Below are positions 39,378 to 49,753 of a stretch of DNA of 64,000 bases, piece after piece (the stretch's first letter is position 1; each line of letters begins with the position of its first letter). Below the pieces are notes generated by a model, which searched no databases, was not told the origin of the DNA, and was given only the letters and a program-made list of their open reading frames with translations. Both the position numbers and the translations under genes were made by a program. Origin of the DNA: Salinisphaera shabanensis E1L3A (lineage in GTDB: Bacteria; Pseudomonadota; Gammaproteobacteria; Nevskiales; Salinisphaeraceae); assembly GCF_000215955.2 (NCBI RefSeq), contig NZ_AFNV02000013.1, forward strand, positions 60,661-124,660. The letters are read 5' to 3'.

Positions 39378-39845
39378 CTAGACAAGCGCCAGTTCGAGCA
39401 GCAAAGCGTCTTCGCGGCCGTCCGGGGAAGGATAGTAGCCCGGCCGGGAGGCAATGCGTTGAAAACCGCGCCGTTTATAAAGCCGGCGTGCCGCCTTGTT
39501 GGATGGACGTACCTCGAGCAGTACCCGCTCGGCGCACTCATGCTCGGCCTGGGCGATCAGCGCATCGAGCAGCCGATCGGCCACACCATGACCGCGCGCA
39601 TCCGGCGCCACACACAGGTTGAGTACGTGTGCTTCACCGACCGCAACCGATAGCAGCGCATAACCGACGACGCGCGAGTCGAGATCGGTGGCCACCCAGC
39701 CGCGATAGCCCACGCGCAGACAGTCGCGAAAGATACGTTCGCTCCAGGGATAGCCGTAGGAAACCTGTTCGATCTCCAGCACCGCGGGCACGTCACGCAC
39801 GTGCATGCCGCGCACTTCGACAAGCTGGCGTGGCTCGACGCTCAT
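39378..39845 (-). CDS. rimI: Ribosomal protein S18-alanine N-acetyltransferase RimI
   Basis: GNAT acetyltransferase of 155 aa that acetylates the N-terminal Ala of S18. The acetyl-CoA loop is LCVAPDARGHGVADRLLDAL (about 77-96), and the C-terminal EVRPSNKAARRLYKRRGFQR is the RimI signature region, followed by RPGYYPSPDGREDALLLEL. The ATG overlaps the udg stop by 4 bp. The substrate assignment rests on family resemblance. Confidence 0.9.
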   Translation of the reverse strand: MSVEPRQLVEVRGMHVRDVPAVLEIEQVSYGYPWSERIFRDCLRVGYRGWVATDLDSRVVGYALLSVAVGEAHVLNLCVAPDARGHGVADRLLDALIAQAEHECAERVLLEVRPSNKAARRLYKRRGFQRIASRPGYYPSPDGREDALLLELALV

Positions 39846-40756
39846 GCCTGGGCGATCCGCCGTGCGATCTGCTTGAGATCGATCCAGGCCTTGGCCTTCT
39901 GCCCGGGGCTACGTAACAGAAACGCCGGGTGATAGGTCACCAGTACGTCCAGCTCGCGGCGCGGATAGCGATGCAGCGTGCCCCGCATCTTGCCCAGGCT
40001 TTGCTTGCTGTCGAGCAGCGTCTGGGCCGCGACACGGCCAACCGCGACCACCAGCTTCGGATTCATCAGCTCGATCTGGCGCTCGAGCACCGGCCAATCG
40101 GCAGCCACTTCATCGGCGTTCGGATCCCGGTTATTGGGTGGCCGGAACTTGCAGATATTGGTGATATAGACATTCGTCTCGCGCGAGCAGCCGATCGCAA
40201 ACAGCATGCGGTCCAGCAATTTGCCTGCACGGCCCACGAACGGCACGCCTTGGGCGTCTTCGTTCGCGCCGGGTGCTTCGCCCACGATCAACACATCAGC
40301 ATCGCGCGCGCCGATACCGAATACGGGTCGGCTTGCGCCGCGATGATCGCAGGTGGCAAGCCAGGCTTCGAGTTCGTCCCAATCCATTTGCGAGACATCG
40401 CCGGGCTGACCATGCGTGCTCGGCTCGACAGGTGGTTCGGGTACGGGATCGGCCGGTTCGTCGCGCTGATCGTGTTCCGCCACCGCATCCGATGCCTCGG
40501 CACGAGCGCTCGCGAATGCAGCCGGCGCCTCATCCAGTGACGCATCTGCCTGTGCAGGCGCGGCCTCGCCCTGCTCGACCGAGGGTGGGGCCGGCGAACG
40601 CTCCATTGCTTGTTCGTCCGTTACGACGTCAGCCGCCGCCGCAACCGCGGGTTCATCAGCCACGTTACCGGTGGACGCATGAATACGATCGGGGCGCGGC
40701 CGCCAGTCGACCAACCCCAGTGCATCCAGCATGCGTTTACGATCGCCGGGCGTCAT
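39842..40756 (-). CDS. Family-4 uracil-DNA glycosylase, Fe-S ligands mostly missing
   Basis: Removes uracil from DNA. A 304-residue protein: an acidic, Ala/Pro-rich tail (about 25-122), then the UDG domain with [20 protein letters not shown] (about 159-178), [10 protein letters not shown] and the catalytic-loop motif [11 protein letters not shown] (about 274-284). Family-4 enzymes normally hold a 4Fe-4S cluster through four Cys (CxxC, KCRPP, and one about 16 residues on). Here only Cys136 of the first pair remains; the second is Arg139, KCRPP is KFRPP, and the last is Asp/Trp. The enzyme may fold without a cluster. Coupled to rimI. Confidence 0.88.
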   Translation of the reverse strand: MTPGDRKRMLDALGLVDWRPRPDRIHASTGNVADEPAVAAAADVVTDEQAMERSPAPPSVEQGEAAPAQADASLDEAPAAFASARAEASDAVAEHDQRDEPADPVPEPPVEPSTHGQPGDVSQMDWDELEAWLATCDHRGASRPVFGIGARDADVLIVGEAPGANEDAQGVPFVGRAGKLLDRMLFAIGCSRETNVYITNICKFRPPNNRDPNADEVAADWPVLERQIELMNPKLVVAVGRVAAQTLLDSKQSLGKMRGTLHRYPRRELDVLVTYHPAFLLRSPGQKAKAWIDLKQIARRIAQA

Positions 40757-40817
40757 GGCTCGCTCCTGGCATTAGCTCAATCGGGTCTGGGCCCCGGCCA
40801 CCACGAAAGTGCCGCGT

Positions 40818-41585
40818 TCAGCCCGGCGTATGGCGACGACGGCGTCGGCGCAGTGCCTGTATCGGACCGGACAAGGCATAGATCAGAAAACCCAGAAACA
40901 GAATACGCGCCGGGTCGATCACGATCGCCACGAACACGACCAACATGATCAGAATATAGCGAAACGGCACGCGCTCGCCGAAATCCAGATCCTTGAAACT
41001 GGCATAGCGCACGTTCGACACCATCAGCGCGCCCGCCGCGATCGTGAGCGCCAGCACCGGCAACACCAACGTGCTGCCATCGATACCGAAATCGGCACTG
41101 GCCCATATGAAACCGACGAGCAAGCCAGCTGCTGCAGGGCTGGGCAATCCAAGAAAGACCTTCTTCTCGGTCGCGCCGCCGCGGGTGATATTGAACCGCG
41201 CCAGGCGCAGTGCAGCCGCTGCGGTATAGAAAAACGCGGCCAGCCAGCCGAGTTTGCCCGCCACATTGCTGTAGTAAGCGAGACTTTCCAGGCTGTACAC
41301 ATACGCCAAGAAGCCCGACGCAAGGCCAAAGGCGACAAGGTCGGCGAGGCTATCGTACTGAATGCCGAAATCGCTTTCGGTATGGGTCATCCGTGCGACG
41401 CGACCATCGAGCATATCTGTGAGCATGGCAACGAAAATCGCCACCGCTGCCACGACAAAGCGGCCCTGGGTGGCGGCTATGATCGAGTAGAAACCGGCAA
41501 ACAGGGTGCCAGTCGTAAAGAGGTTGGGCAGCAGATAGATGCCCCGCTTGCGGCGGCTGTCCCGCACGGATTCGTTATCACTCAT
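40818..41585 (-). CDS. pssA: CDP-diacylglycerol-serine O-phosphatidyltransferase
   Basis: Makes phosphatidylserine at the inner membrane. A 255-residue CDP-alcohol phosphotransferase of the Bacillus/Pseudomonas type. The catalytic motif D-x2-DG-x2-AR-x8-G-x3-D-x3-D is complete in DMLDGRVARMTHTESDFGIQ followed by YDSLAD (about 57-82). Several membrane helices follow and a polybasic end (RRRRRR). It lies 9 bp after the Psd-like gene, so substrate maker and decarboxylase relative are linked, and next to ilvC as in Pseudomonas. Confidence 0.93.
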   Translation of the reverse strand: MSDNESVRDSRRKRGIYLLPNLFTTGTLFAGFYSIIAATQGRFVVAAVAIFVAMLTDMLDGRVARMTHTESDFGIQYDSLADLVAFGLASGFLAYVYSLESLAYYSNVAGKLGWLAAFFYTAAAALRLARFNITRGGATEKKVFLGLPSPAAAGLLVGFIWASADFGIDGSTLVLPVLALTIAAGALMVSNVRYASFKDLDFGERVPFRYILIMLVVFVAIVIDPARILFLGFLIYALSGPIQALRRRRRRHTPG

Positions 41586-41594
41586 GGCCCAAGT

Positions 41595-42290
41595 CTAAAG
41601 CACCGAGCGGCGCAGACCTATAGGGCCAGAGAATCCCGTTGCAACATCTTCGCCGTCAGTGCCACGGGTGGTCGGTTTATGCACGAGCTTGGCGAGCACG
41701 CAGGCCCCACCGCGCACCGAGTCGCCGAGTTCGACTTCGACCCGTGAGTTCACCGGTAGATAGAGATCGACCCGCCGCGCCAACCGGCGCATGCCGCAAC
41801 AGCGGCCCTGACCCACGCGTTCGCCGTAATTGCTGCGACAAGGGCGCCGCCCGAAAAGCCGCCCCTCACGGATGACGATGACAACATGGTCGCCCTCGTC
41901 GGTGCGTATGTGCGACGCACAGCCGTCGAGGTTTTCGACCGCCTCGCCCGAAAGCTCCACCACGGTGCCTTCGACCGGCGAACGGATCAGATAGTTGGCC
42001 AGCAGGCCGACCCGTAACGACAGCTTGATGGCCTCGCGGTCGAGAAACGGGTCGTAGCATTCCCGCCGATGGATCACCTTGCCGTCGACCGGCGCGATAA
42101 TCGCCAGCGGTTCGGCCGGCACGTTGCGTGGCGAGTCCCGAAAATAGAGACCCGCCATGACCAGCAACACCAGGATCGGGCTGGCCACCCAGAAGCTGAC
42201 TACGGCGTTCACGATAAAGAACGCCACAGCCAGACCCACCAGTACGGCCCAGCCTTCCGGCACGAGATGAAAGAGCGTCTTGCGCCGCAT
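41595..42290 (-). CDS. Phosphatidylserine decarboxylase-like protein without pyruvoyl site
   Basis: A 231-residue protein. Two N-terminal helices (about 12-48) and the Psd landmarks YFRDSPRNVP, IIAPVDGKVIHR and IRSPVEGTVVEL place it in the short, archaeal-type Psd family. The self-cleavage site, normally FGSRVD(L/V)YLP, reads LARRVDLYLP, so the Gly-Ser that becomes the pyruvoyl group is absent. The catalytic DVHxNRxP is ANYLIRSP, so the His is lost too. It cannot work as a normal decarboxylase. The frame is intact, and it sits between pssA and ilvC, so it is probably kept for another role such as regulating or scaffolding PssA. The last 30 residues have no homology that I recognise. Confidence 0.8.
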   Translation of the reverse strand: MRRKTLFHLVPEGWAVLVGLAVAFFIVNAVVSFWVASPILVLLVMAGLYFRDSPRNVPAEPLAIIAPVDGKVIHRRECYDPFLDREAIKLSLRVGLLANYLIRSPVEGTVVELSGEAVENLDGCASHIRTDEGDHVVIVIREGRLFGRRPCRSNYGERVGQGRCCGMRRLARRVDLYLPVNSRVEVELGDSVRGGACVLAKLVHKPTTRGTDGEDVATGFSGPIGLRRSVL

Positions 42291-42333
42291 GCGGCGGAAT
42301 CCGTTTCAGTGTGGCCGAGTCAGCGCGCCAGGA

Positions 42334-43416
<1,083 letters not shown>

Positions 43417-43941
43417 CTAGAAATATTCGGCCGATTCGGACGTGGGCACCTGATAGTGCAGTCCTTCGGCACCGGGTGTCATGGTTACCGCGCCACTGCG
43501 GGCGAGTTCCACGAGCACATCCGCCTGCTCAAGCGTGGCTACGAATGTGTTCAGCCCCGCGCCGTCGCCGAGATAACGCAACGTTGCCAGATCGCCGTGG
43601 CGGCTGATCTCGTCCACATCATAAGGATCGGCCAACGCCTCGATCGACACGCCGCTGTCCTTGATACGTACCTTGATAAGCGCGAGCTCAAGTTCCAGAT
43701 GCGCGTCGCCGGTCATATCGAGCACGTCGATCACGTCCACCAGTTTGAGCAGCTGGCGATTGATCTGTTCGACCACGTCCTCGGTGCCGGTGGTGGCCAG
43801 GGTCAGGCGCGATACGGTGCTGTCTTCGGTAGGCGCTACGTTCAGGCTTTCGATATTGAAGCCGCGCTGCGAGAACATACCCGCCACGCGCACCAGCGCG
43901 CCGGCTTCATTGGCCATCAGAACCGATATGACGTGTCTCAT
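43417..43941 (-). CDS. ilvN: Acetolactate synthase small (regulatory) subunit
   Basis: Regulatory subunit that gives acetolactate synthase its valine feedback control. 174 aa, with an N-terminal ACT domain (RHVISVLMANEAGALVRVAG, then MFSQRGFNIESLNVAPTED) and the conserved VSRLTLATTG and LVDVIDVLDM parts. It is read with ilvC on the minus strand. Its catalytic partner lies next door on the plus strand, 170 bp away, instead of upstream in the same operon. Also called ilvH. Confidence 0.93.
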   Translation of the reverse strand: MRHVISVLMANEAGALVRVAGMFSQRGFNIESLNVAPTEDSTVSRLTLATTGTEDVVEQINRQLLKLVDVIDVLDMTGDAHLELELALIKVRIKDSGVSIEALADPYDVDEISRHGDLATLRYLGDGAGLNTFVATLEQADVLVELARSGAVTMTPGAEGLHYQVPTSESAEYF

Positions 43942-44072
43942 CCCTTTCCAGCCTTTATTTCAGGCAGCTTCGCGCGCGTGCAAACGGCGCAAAATACGCC
44001 CAATACCCGAGCGAAGCAACCGAATCGCCCTTGTTTGCTCAACGCGCGCGCCGATGCGTCTTTCTTGTGCGC

Positions 44073-44078
44073 TATAAT
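44073..44078 (+). promoter_or_regulatory. Probable -10 element for ilvB
   Basis: A consensus TATAAT lies 34 bp before the ilvB start, in the 170-bp divergent ilvN-ilvB spacer. No convincing -35 hexamer is found 16-18 bp upstream. I see no leader-peptide attenuator with branched-chain codons. Confidence 0.45.
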
Positions 44079-44111
44079 CGCCCGTTTTCCACGCCGTCAT
44101 AGGGTGCACCC

Positions 44112-45956
44112 ATGCGCAACGCCCAGTCTGCCGCCACGCCGACCGATTCTCATCCACTGTCGGGCGCCTCGCTCTCCGGTGCGGAGATGATCGTACAGGT
44201 GCTGGCCGACGAAGGCGTGGACACGATTTTCGGCTATTCCGGCGGCGCCATTCTGCCGACCTACGACGCCATCTTTCGTTACAACGCCGACAATCACGAC
44301 CAGATGCCGCTGATCGTGCCCGCCAACGAACAGGGCGCCGGCTTCATGGCTGCGGGCTATGCGCGCGCCTCCGGCAAGGTCGGCGTGGCGATGGTCACCT
44401 CCGGCCCGGGCGCGACCAACTGCGTGACGCCGGTGCGCGATTGCATGGCCGATTCGGTGCCGATCGTGCTGATTTGCGGCCAGGTCGCGCGCGCCGCGGT
44501 CGGTACCGATGCGTTCCAGGAAGCGCCGGTGTCCAATATCTTTTCCAGCGCGGCCAAGCACGTATTCATGGTCACCGATCCGGACAAGCTGGAGGCCACC
44601 GTGCGTACCGCGTTCGAGATCGCGCGTTCTGGTCGCCCCGGCCCGGTCGTGATCGATATTCCCAAGGACGTGCAGAACTGGGAAGGCAAATATCGCGGCC
44701 GCGGGCTGCTGGCCGTGCCCGGTTACCGCCAGCGCATGCGCGCGCTGCGTGAAAGCCAGCTCACCGACGACAAATGCGCCAAGCTGTTCGAACTGCTCGG
44801 CGAAGCCGAGCGTCCGCTGATTTATGCTGGCGGCGGTGTAATCAACGCCGACGCGGCCGGACAGCTTTCTGCGTTCGCCCAGGCGTTCGGGATCCCGGTC
44901 GTGACCACGCTCATGGGTATCGGTGCGTTCGACACCACGGACGCGCTGTCGCTGCATATGCTCGGCATGCACGGCACGGCGTTCGCCAACTATGCCGTGG
45001 AAGACTGCGACATGCTCATCGCCGTGGGCGCGCGCTTCGACGATCGCGTGGCCGGGGTGCCGGACAAGTTCGCACCGAACGCCAAGTCGCTCGTGCATTT
45101 CGATGCCGACGCCTCCGAGATCAACAAGGTCAAGGCGGTCGACTGGCACCACGTGGGCCTGTTCGCACCCAGCCTGTCGCGGGTGCTCGCGTATGGCCGC
45201 GAAAACGGTTTCTCGGCCGATTATTCGACGTGGCATGAGGAAGTCGCCGCGCTCAAGCGCGACTTTGCGATGAACTACGATCGCGATACCGCGCTGATTC
45301 AGCCGTACGCGGTCATCGAAGAGATCAACCGCAACACCGAAGGTCGTGCGGTCATCGCCACCGGTGTCGGCCAGCATCAGATGTGGGCAGCACAGTATTT
45401 CGATTTCTGCGAGCCACGGTTGTGGCTGACCTCCGGCTCGATGGGCACGATGGGCTTCGGCCTGCCGGCCGCGATCGGCGCCGCGTTCGCGCGTCGTGAC
45501 AAGCTGGTCATCGATATCGACGGCGATGCCTCCATTCGCATGAACATCGGCGAAATGGAAACCGTCACCACCTACAACCTGCCGGTGAAGGTCGTCGTGC
45601 TCAATAACAACGGCGACGGCATGGTTAAACAGTGGCAGAAGCTGTTCTTCAAGGGCCGCCTGTCCGCCTCGGACAAGTCGCTACACAAGAAGGACTTCAT
45701 CAAGGCCGCCGAAGCCGACGGCTACGAGTATGCCGTGCGTTTAAGCGATCCGGCCGACATGGAACGCGTGGTCAAGGAATTCCTCGAATTCCAGGGCCCG
45801 GCCTTCCTCGAAGTCGTGGTCGATCCGGATGCCGGCGTCTACCCGATGGTCGGCCCCGGCAAGAGCTACAAGGAAATGATCACCGGCGATCACATCAACA
45901 ATCGCTACGATCCTTCGGGCGGCGAGCGCGAGATCGGCGCCTCCGAGATGTTCTAG
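44112..45956 (+). CDS. ilvB: Acetolactate synthase large (catalytic) subunit
   Basis: ThDP enzyme joining two pyruvates, or pyruvate and 2-oxobutyrate, the first step to branched-chain amino acids. 614 aa. The catalytic Glu lies in VPANEQGAGFMAAGYARASG (about 76-95), the FAD/central domain includes MLGMHGTAFANYAVEDCDML, and the ThDP-Mg motif is IDGDASIRMNIGEMETVTTY (about 473) with NNNGDGMVKQW. It is about 40 residues longer than E. coli IlvI, with a distinctive tail (GGEREIGASEMF). Transcribed away from ilvN-ilvC. The length and arrangement suggest inversion or replacement of the ancestral gene. Confidence 0.94.
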   Translation: MRNAQSAATPTDSHPLSGASLSGAEMIVQVLADEGVDTIFGYSGGAILPTYDAIFRYNADNHDQMPLIVPANEQGAGFMAAGYARASGKVGVAMVTSGPGATNCVTPVRDCMADSVPIVLICGQVARAAVGTDAFQEAPVSNIFSSAAKHVFMVTDPDKLEATVRTAFEIARSGRPGPVVIDIPKDVQNWEGKYRGRGLLAVPGYRQRMRALRESQLTDDKCAKLFELLGEAERPLIYAGGGVINADAAGQLSAFAQAFGIPVVTTLMGIGAFDTTDALSLHMLGMHGTAFANYAVEDCDMLIAVGARFDDRVAGVPDKFAPNAKSLVHFDADASEINKVKAVDWHHVGLFAPSLSRVLAYGRENGFSADYSTWHEEVAALKRDFAMNYDRDTALIQPYAVIEEINRNTEGRAVIATGVGQHQMWAAQYFDFCEPRLWLTSGSMGTMGFGLPAAIGAAFARRDKLVIDIDGDASIRMNIGEMETVTTYNLPVKVVVLNNNGDGMVKQWQKLFFKGRLSASDKSLHKKDFIKAAEADGYEYAVRLSDPADMERVVKEFLEFQGPAFLEVVVDPDAGVYPMVGPGKSYKEMITGDHINNRYDPSGGEREIGASEMF

Positions 45957-45971
45957 CCGGCTCTCGTTCGA

Positions 45972-46000
45972 ACGAGGCGGATCACAACGATCCGCCTCGT
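45972..46000. terminator. Hairpin after ilvB, possible terminator
   Basis: A perfect 12-bp stem, ACGAGGCGGATC with GATCCGCCTCGT around a 5-base ACAAC loop, begins 16 bp after the ilvB stop. No T-run follows, so intrinsic termination would be weak; it may protect the 3' end instead. The stem is symmetric and could serve either strand. Confidence 0.55.
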
Positions 46001-46223
46001 CGACGACCGGACTCTTCGCGTGGCGGTCGCTCTACCCGTTCTCGCGTTCGGCCTGCGCCACGCGCTCTCGCGACCCATGCCCACCTGGCGACCACCTGAG
46101 CCTGCGCCCGCCGTCCCTGCAATGGCCCATCGCCAAAGCGGGCGCTACCGCGGACTTACAACTTGCACGGTTGCAAACAACGGACCGGCGGCTACGAGAT
46201 AGCCCCCACGGGCCGCCTATCGA

Positions 46224-47567
46224 TCACTGGTCGTGGTCATGGCCATGGCCATGGCCATGGCCATGGCCATCATGATCGTCCGCGGCACCGGCAATGCCGG
46301 TCCAGGCAAGACCCTCGGGCGCGAAATCGAGTGCGATCGTCTCGCTATCGAGCGTCAGCGTTTCCAGATCGATTCGATGAATGGACTGGTTGGCCGCATC
46401 GGTGACGAAGGCGTGATGCGACGCGCCGCTGAATGCCAGCGCTGGCGCTGTATTCGTATTCTCACCGAGTGGCAGCGCCAGGCGAGCGGCCACGCGCCAA
46501 TCGCTCGTCTCCAGCACGTGCAAGGTGTTGGCATCGTCGAGAATCAGCGGATGCTCGCCGTGCGAGTCCAGCGCATATCGAACCGCATTGACCGGCTGTC
46601 CGGGACTGCTTTCGGCGCCACCGCGCCAATCCACTTCACTGACACTGTCTACTGACGGATCGATCTCGTACAGGTTGGTGCTGGGCGATGCGAACGCGGC
46701 GAAATGATCAAGACCGTGATGGCCGAGCACGCTTGCCACGCGTTCGCTCATATCGAGCTTCGCCTCGTGGAAATGATCGCCATGCAACTCCGCCACGAGC
46801 ACGCCATCCGTGCAGCCGAAAACGGAGAAGCTCTCATTCGACGCGCCGCCGTGCAGCCCCGGGCACGCCGTCGCAAGCGCGCCCTCGCCATGGAAATGAT
46901 CGCCATGCAATTCGTAGATATCGATCCCGTCCGGCCGACCGTCGCTGCCGGATACACCACTGGCCAGAACCAAGCCATCCAGCGGTTCGGCGATGCCGTG
47001 ATGCGCCGGCGACAACGACTGACTCGCGACCACGCCCCCGGCGGCCAGGCTTTCGTCGGTCAGCAGGGCGAATCCGGCCAGCGCACCAGCGTCCACATTG
47101 CCGTCGTAGAACACAGCGGCCTGACCGTCATTCACGCGATAATGCGTCGGCCGAATACCGGAGAGAATGAAGCCGAGCATCGCGGGATCATCCGCATGCA
47201 CGTGATCGTCATGCAAATGCAGGCCACTATCGAGCACCTGGATCTGGTCGTTGTCACGCTGAAACAACAGCGCGTACCGATGCTCGGGGCTGGCATAGAT
47301 CGAGCTCGCCGGATACGTCAGCGCATAACTGCCGACGATGGCCTCGTCTTCCAGGTCGTAGACATGCACGCGAGAGTTGGTGCCATCGGCATGGGTAATG
47401 ATCAAACGCCCGGCGGAGTCGATACCGCCGTGGTCGTGATCATGATCGTGCTCGTCGCTCTCCCCGGGCAGCTCTGAGCTGCCGGTATCGTTGTTGCACG
47501 CCGTCAAAGCAAGACTCGCGCAGAATGCAGCGGCTATGAACACGCCGCGACGATAATCGAATTTCAT
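46224..47567 (-). CDS. AztD-like zinc-binding lipoprotein
   Basis: A 447-residue His-rich exported protein. The lipoprotein signal MKFDYRRGVFIAAAFCASLA ends in LTAC (Cys24). A His/Asp cluster (HDHDHDHGG, about 41-49) is followed by a repeated beta-propeller-like body that matches AztD zinc metallochaperones: PAHHGIAEPL, TACPGLHGGASNESFSVFGC and DGVLVAELHGDHFH. The C-terminus is a second His tract of HG and HD pairs. AztD hands zinc to the periplasmic binding protein of a zinc ABC importer; no such importer is in the window. It follows a TonB receptor behind a Zur box, so it is probably induced by zinc starvation. Confidence 0.82.
   Translation of the reverse strand: MKFDYRRGVFIAAAFCASLALTACNNDTGSSELPGESDEHDHDHDHGGIDSAGRLIITHADGTNSRVHVYDLEDEAIVGSYALTYPASSIYASPEHRYALLFQRDNDQIQVLDSGLHLHDDHVHADDPAMLGFILSGIRPTHYRVNDGQAAVFYDGNVDAGALAGFALLTDESLAAGGVVASQSLSPAHHGIAEPLDGLVLASGVSGSDGRPDGIDIYELHGDHFHGEGALATACPGLHGGASNESFSVFGCTDGVLVAELHGDHFHEAKLDMSERVASVLGHHGLDHFAAFASPSTNLYEIDPSVDSVSEVDWRGGAESSPGQPVNAVRYALDSHGEHPLILDDANTLHVLETSDWRVAARLALPLGENTNTAPALAFSGASHHAFVTDAANQSIHRIDLETLTLDSETIALDFAPEGLAWTGIAGAADDHDGHGHGHGHGHDHDQ
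46238..46270. repeat. Hexanucleotide repeat coding the His-Gly tail
   Basis: About five and a half copies of CATGGC in tandem at the 3' end of the AztD-like gene, coding alternating His and Gly on the minus strand. Because the unit is 6 bp, copy-number change would lengthen or shorten the metal-binding tail without breaking the frame. Confidence 0.9.
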
Positions 47568-47616
47568 TGACCGGATTCCCTTTTTATTTGTTATAACGTT
47601 TTATAATGAAGTTTTT

Positions 47617-49715
47617 TTAGAACTCGACGCGCGCGCCGACGGTCAGGTTGCGGCCCGGCTCGGGCACCGTGCGCGCCAGAAAAGAGGAATGGTTGAAGAT
47701 TTCTTCGCCGAGCAGATTGCTGCCACGCAGGTAGACGCTGTAGCGCTGCTCCAGGTCCAGGTGGTAGCTGGTGATGAAATTGAGCATGTTGTAGCCCGGC
47801 GTCTCGCTTTCGAAGTCCGCGATGCGACGCTGATCGCGTACCCGCAAATACTCCACCTGCGCTTCAAAATCGCGCCAGGTGCCATCCACGCGCATGCCGA
47901 CACGGTCGGCCGGAATACGGGGCAGATCGCCTTCGGGGCCGGTCAGCTTTCCGCGCACAAGATCACCGAACAGCGTGGTTGAAACGAGATCGTTCCAGCG
48001 ATAGGTCATTTCCAGCTCGCCGCCGACGAATTCGGCTTCGTCCTGCGTGTACTTGATCAGGCGAAATTCCTCGATCTGATCGAGCGTGCGCGCATACACA
48101 TAGTCATCGACACGGTTGTAGAACGCCCCCGCATCGAAGGTGAGATCACCTGCCAGCTTGCGCAGGTTCAGACCCACGTTGTGCGACGTTTCCGGCTCCA
48201 CGTCATGTCCGCTGCCCGGCCCACCGCAGGTGAACTCGGAGCTGAGCAGGCCGCACTCGAAGGTGTTGGTGGCCAGATGCACGCCTCGTGCATAGGTTTC
48301 CTGGGCATTGGGCAGGCGCTGCGAGCGTGAAAGCGACAGCGCCAGGTTGTAATCCGGGCGGAATTCCCAGACCAGCCCACCGGACAGCGACGTCGCGGTG
48401 TTATCGACATCGGGGCGGCCGCGCACGTCATCGACCGGGCTGAGATCCTGCCATTCCTGGCGCGCGCCGAGCTCCGCACGCCATTCGTCGTTGATTCGAT
48501 AACGTTCGACAGCGAACAGGCCGACGATTTCGGTATCGGTCTTGGGCATCGTCGCTTCCAGGCCCGGGTATTGAACTGGGAGTCCGAATACTGGGCGCCC
48601 ACGACGCCCGCCCAGCCCCTGACCGGCGCATGCTCGACCTCGACACGCGTGTCGTAGCCCTTGTTGCGGAAGGTCGTGCCGATCTCACCGTGCTCGATTT
48701 CGTCGTGGCGGTAGTCGCTGCGACCAAACCGCATCTTCACGCGTTCGATATCGGCGATCGGATCGCGGTATTCGCCGCGCACGTCGACACGCTGGCTGTC
48801 GAGATCGACGAACGGTGCATCGTGCGCGCCGTGACCATGGTCGTGGTCGTGCACGTCGTCGCAGGCCAGGGTGCTGCCCAGCGCCGAGCAGCCTTCGAAT
48901 TCATGGCTGTGGCCAGGCAAACCGTAAGTATCCGCACGACCGGTGTACGCCACCCCCAGATAGCCCTTCTCGCCTATCCACGACGCACCCAGCGAGCCGA
49001 CGCTGCTTTCGGCGAACGTGCCATCGATCGTGGGCCGAGTGAAACCGTTGACCTCGTAGTTGTTGGCATCGCGATCGGCGCCTTCGGCACGCAAGGCGAA
49101 GTTGTCGCCCGCCCGCATGGTCACGCCGAAGGCCGCCGCGCGCTCGTCGGCCACGGTATTGCCACGCACCGAGGCAAAACCCTCGAACGGGCCGTCGGGC
49201 ATCTCCTTGGGGATCTTGCTATCGATCACGTTGACGACGCCGCCAATCGCGCCACCGCCGTAAAGCAGTGTCGACGGCCCGCGCAATACTTCGATTCGCT
49301 CCGAGAGCAGCGGGTCCACGGTAATCGCATGGTCGGGCGATATGGCCGAGGCATCGAACAGGGCCGAACCGTCGGAAAGCACGCTCACACGCGGCGACGT
49401 CTGACCGCGAATCACTGGGCGGCTCGAACCGGCGCCGAACGTATCGGAATGCACGCCAGGCAAGCCGTCCAACGTGTTACCCAGCGTTGCGGCACTGCGC
49501 TCGAAAAGTGCCTCGCCTTCGAGCAGATCGAACGATGCCGGCGTATACGCGGGATCGGTACCCAGCGGTAGCGCCGAAACGGTCATCAGGTCGAGTTCCT
49601 CGACCATAAGATTCGCAGGCGCGGTTTCGTTTTCCGCAGCGATCGACATCACAGGCACGCAGGCGCCTATCCCCCAGCCGATTACCGGCAGGACTTTCTT
49701 GACTACAGCAGGCAT
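47617..49715 (-). pseudogene. TonB-dependent outer membrane receptor, ZnuD-like, frameshifted
   Basis: Outer membrane metal receptor of about 700 residues. ATG 49715 with GAGGGAG upstream, signal peptide (MPAVVKKVLPVIGWGIGACV), plug domain (TLGNTLDGLPGVHSDTFGAG, then RVSVLSDGSALFDASAISPD, and RIEVLRGPSTLLYGGGAIGG), and barrel to the terminal Phe (TVGARVEF). An extracellular-loop His cluster, DDVHDHDHGHGAHD (about 290), resembles ZnuD. The frame breaks at about 48561-48567: QFNTRAW should be NTPGLEATMPKTDTE in the other frame, which a lost C in ACCCCGGG would explain. This may be a real mutation or a sequencing error; if an error, the gene is intact. Confidence 0.85.
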
Positions 49716-49753
49716 GACTCCCTCGAATAAAAGCGCGCCCCAGCGCGATTGCA

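Noticed and set aside
47589..47608. Second Zur box before the AztD-like gene
   Set aside because: Half-sites TGTTATA and TATAATG are present but 6 bp apart instead of 1, so they would not face the same way; kept only as a weak trace.
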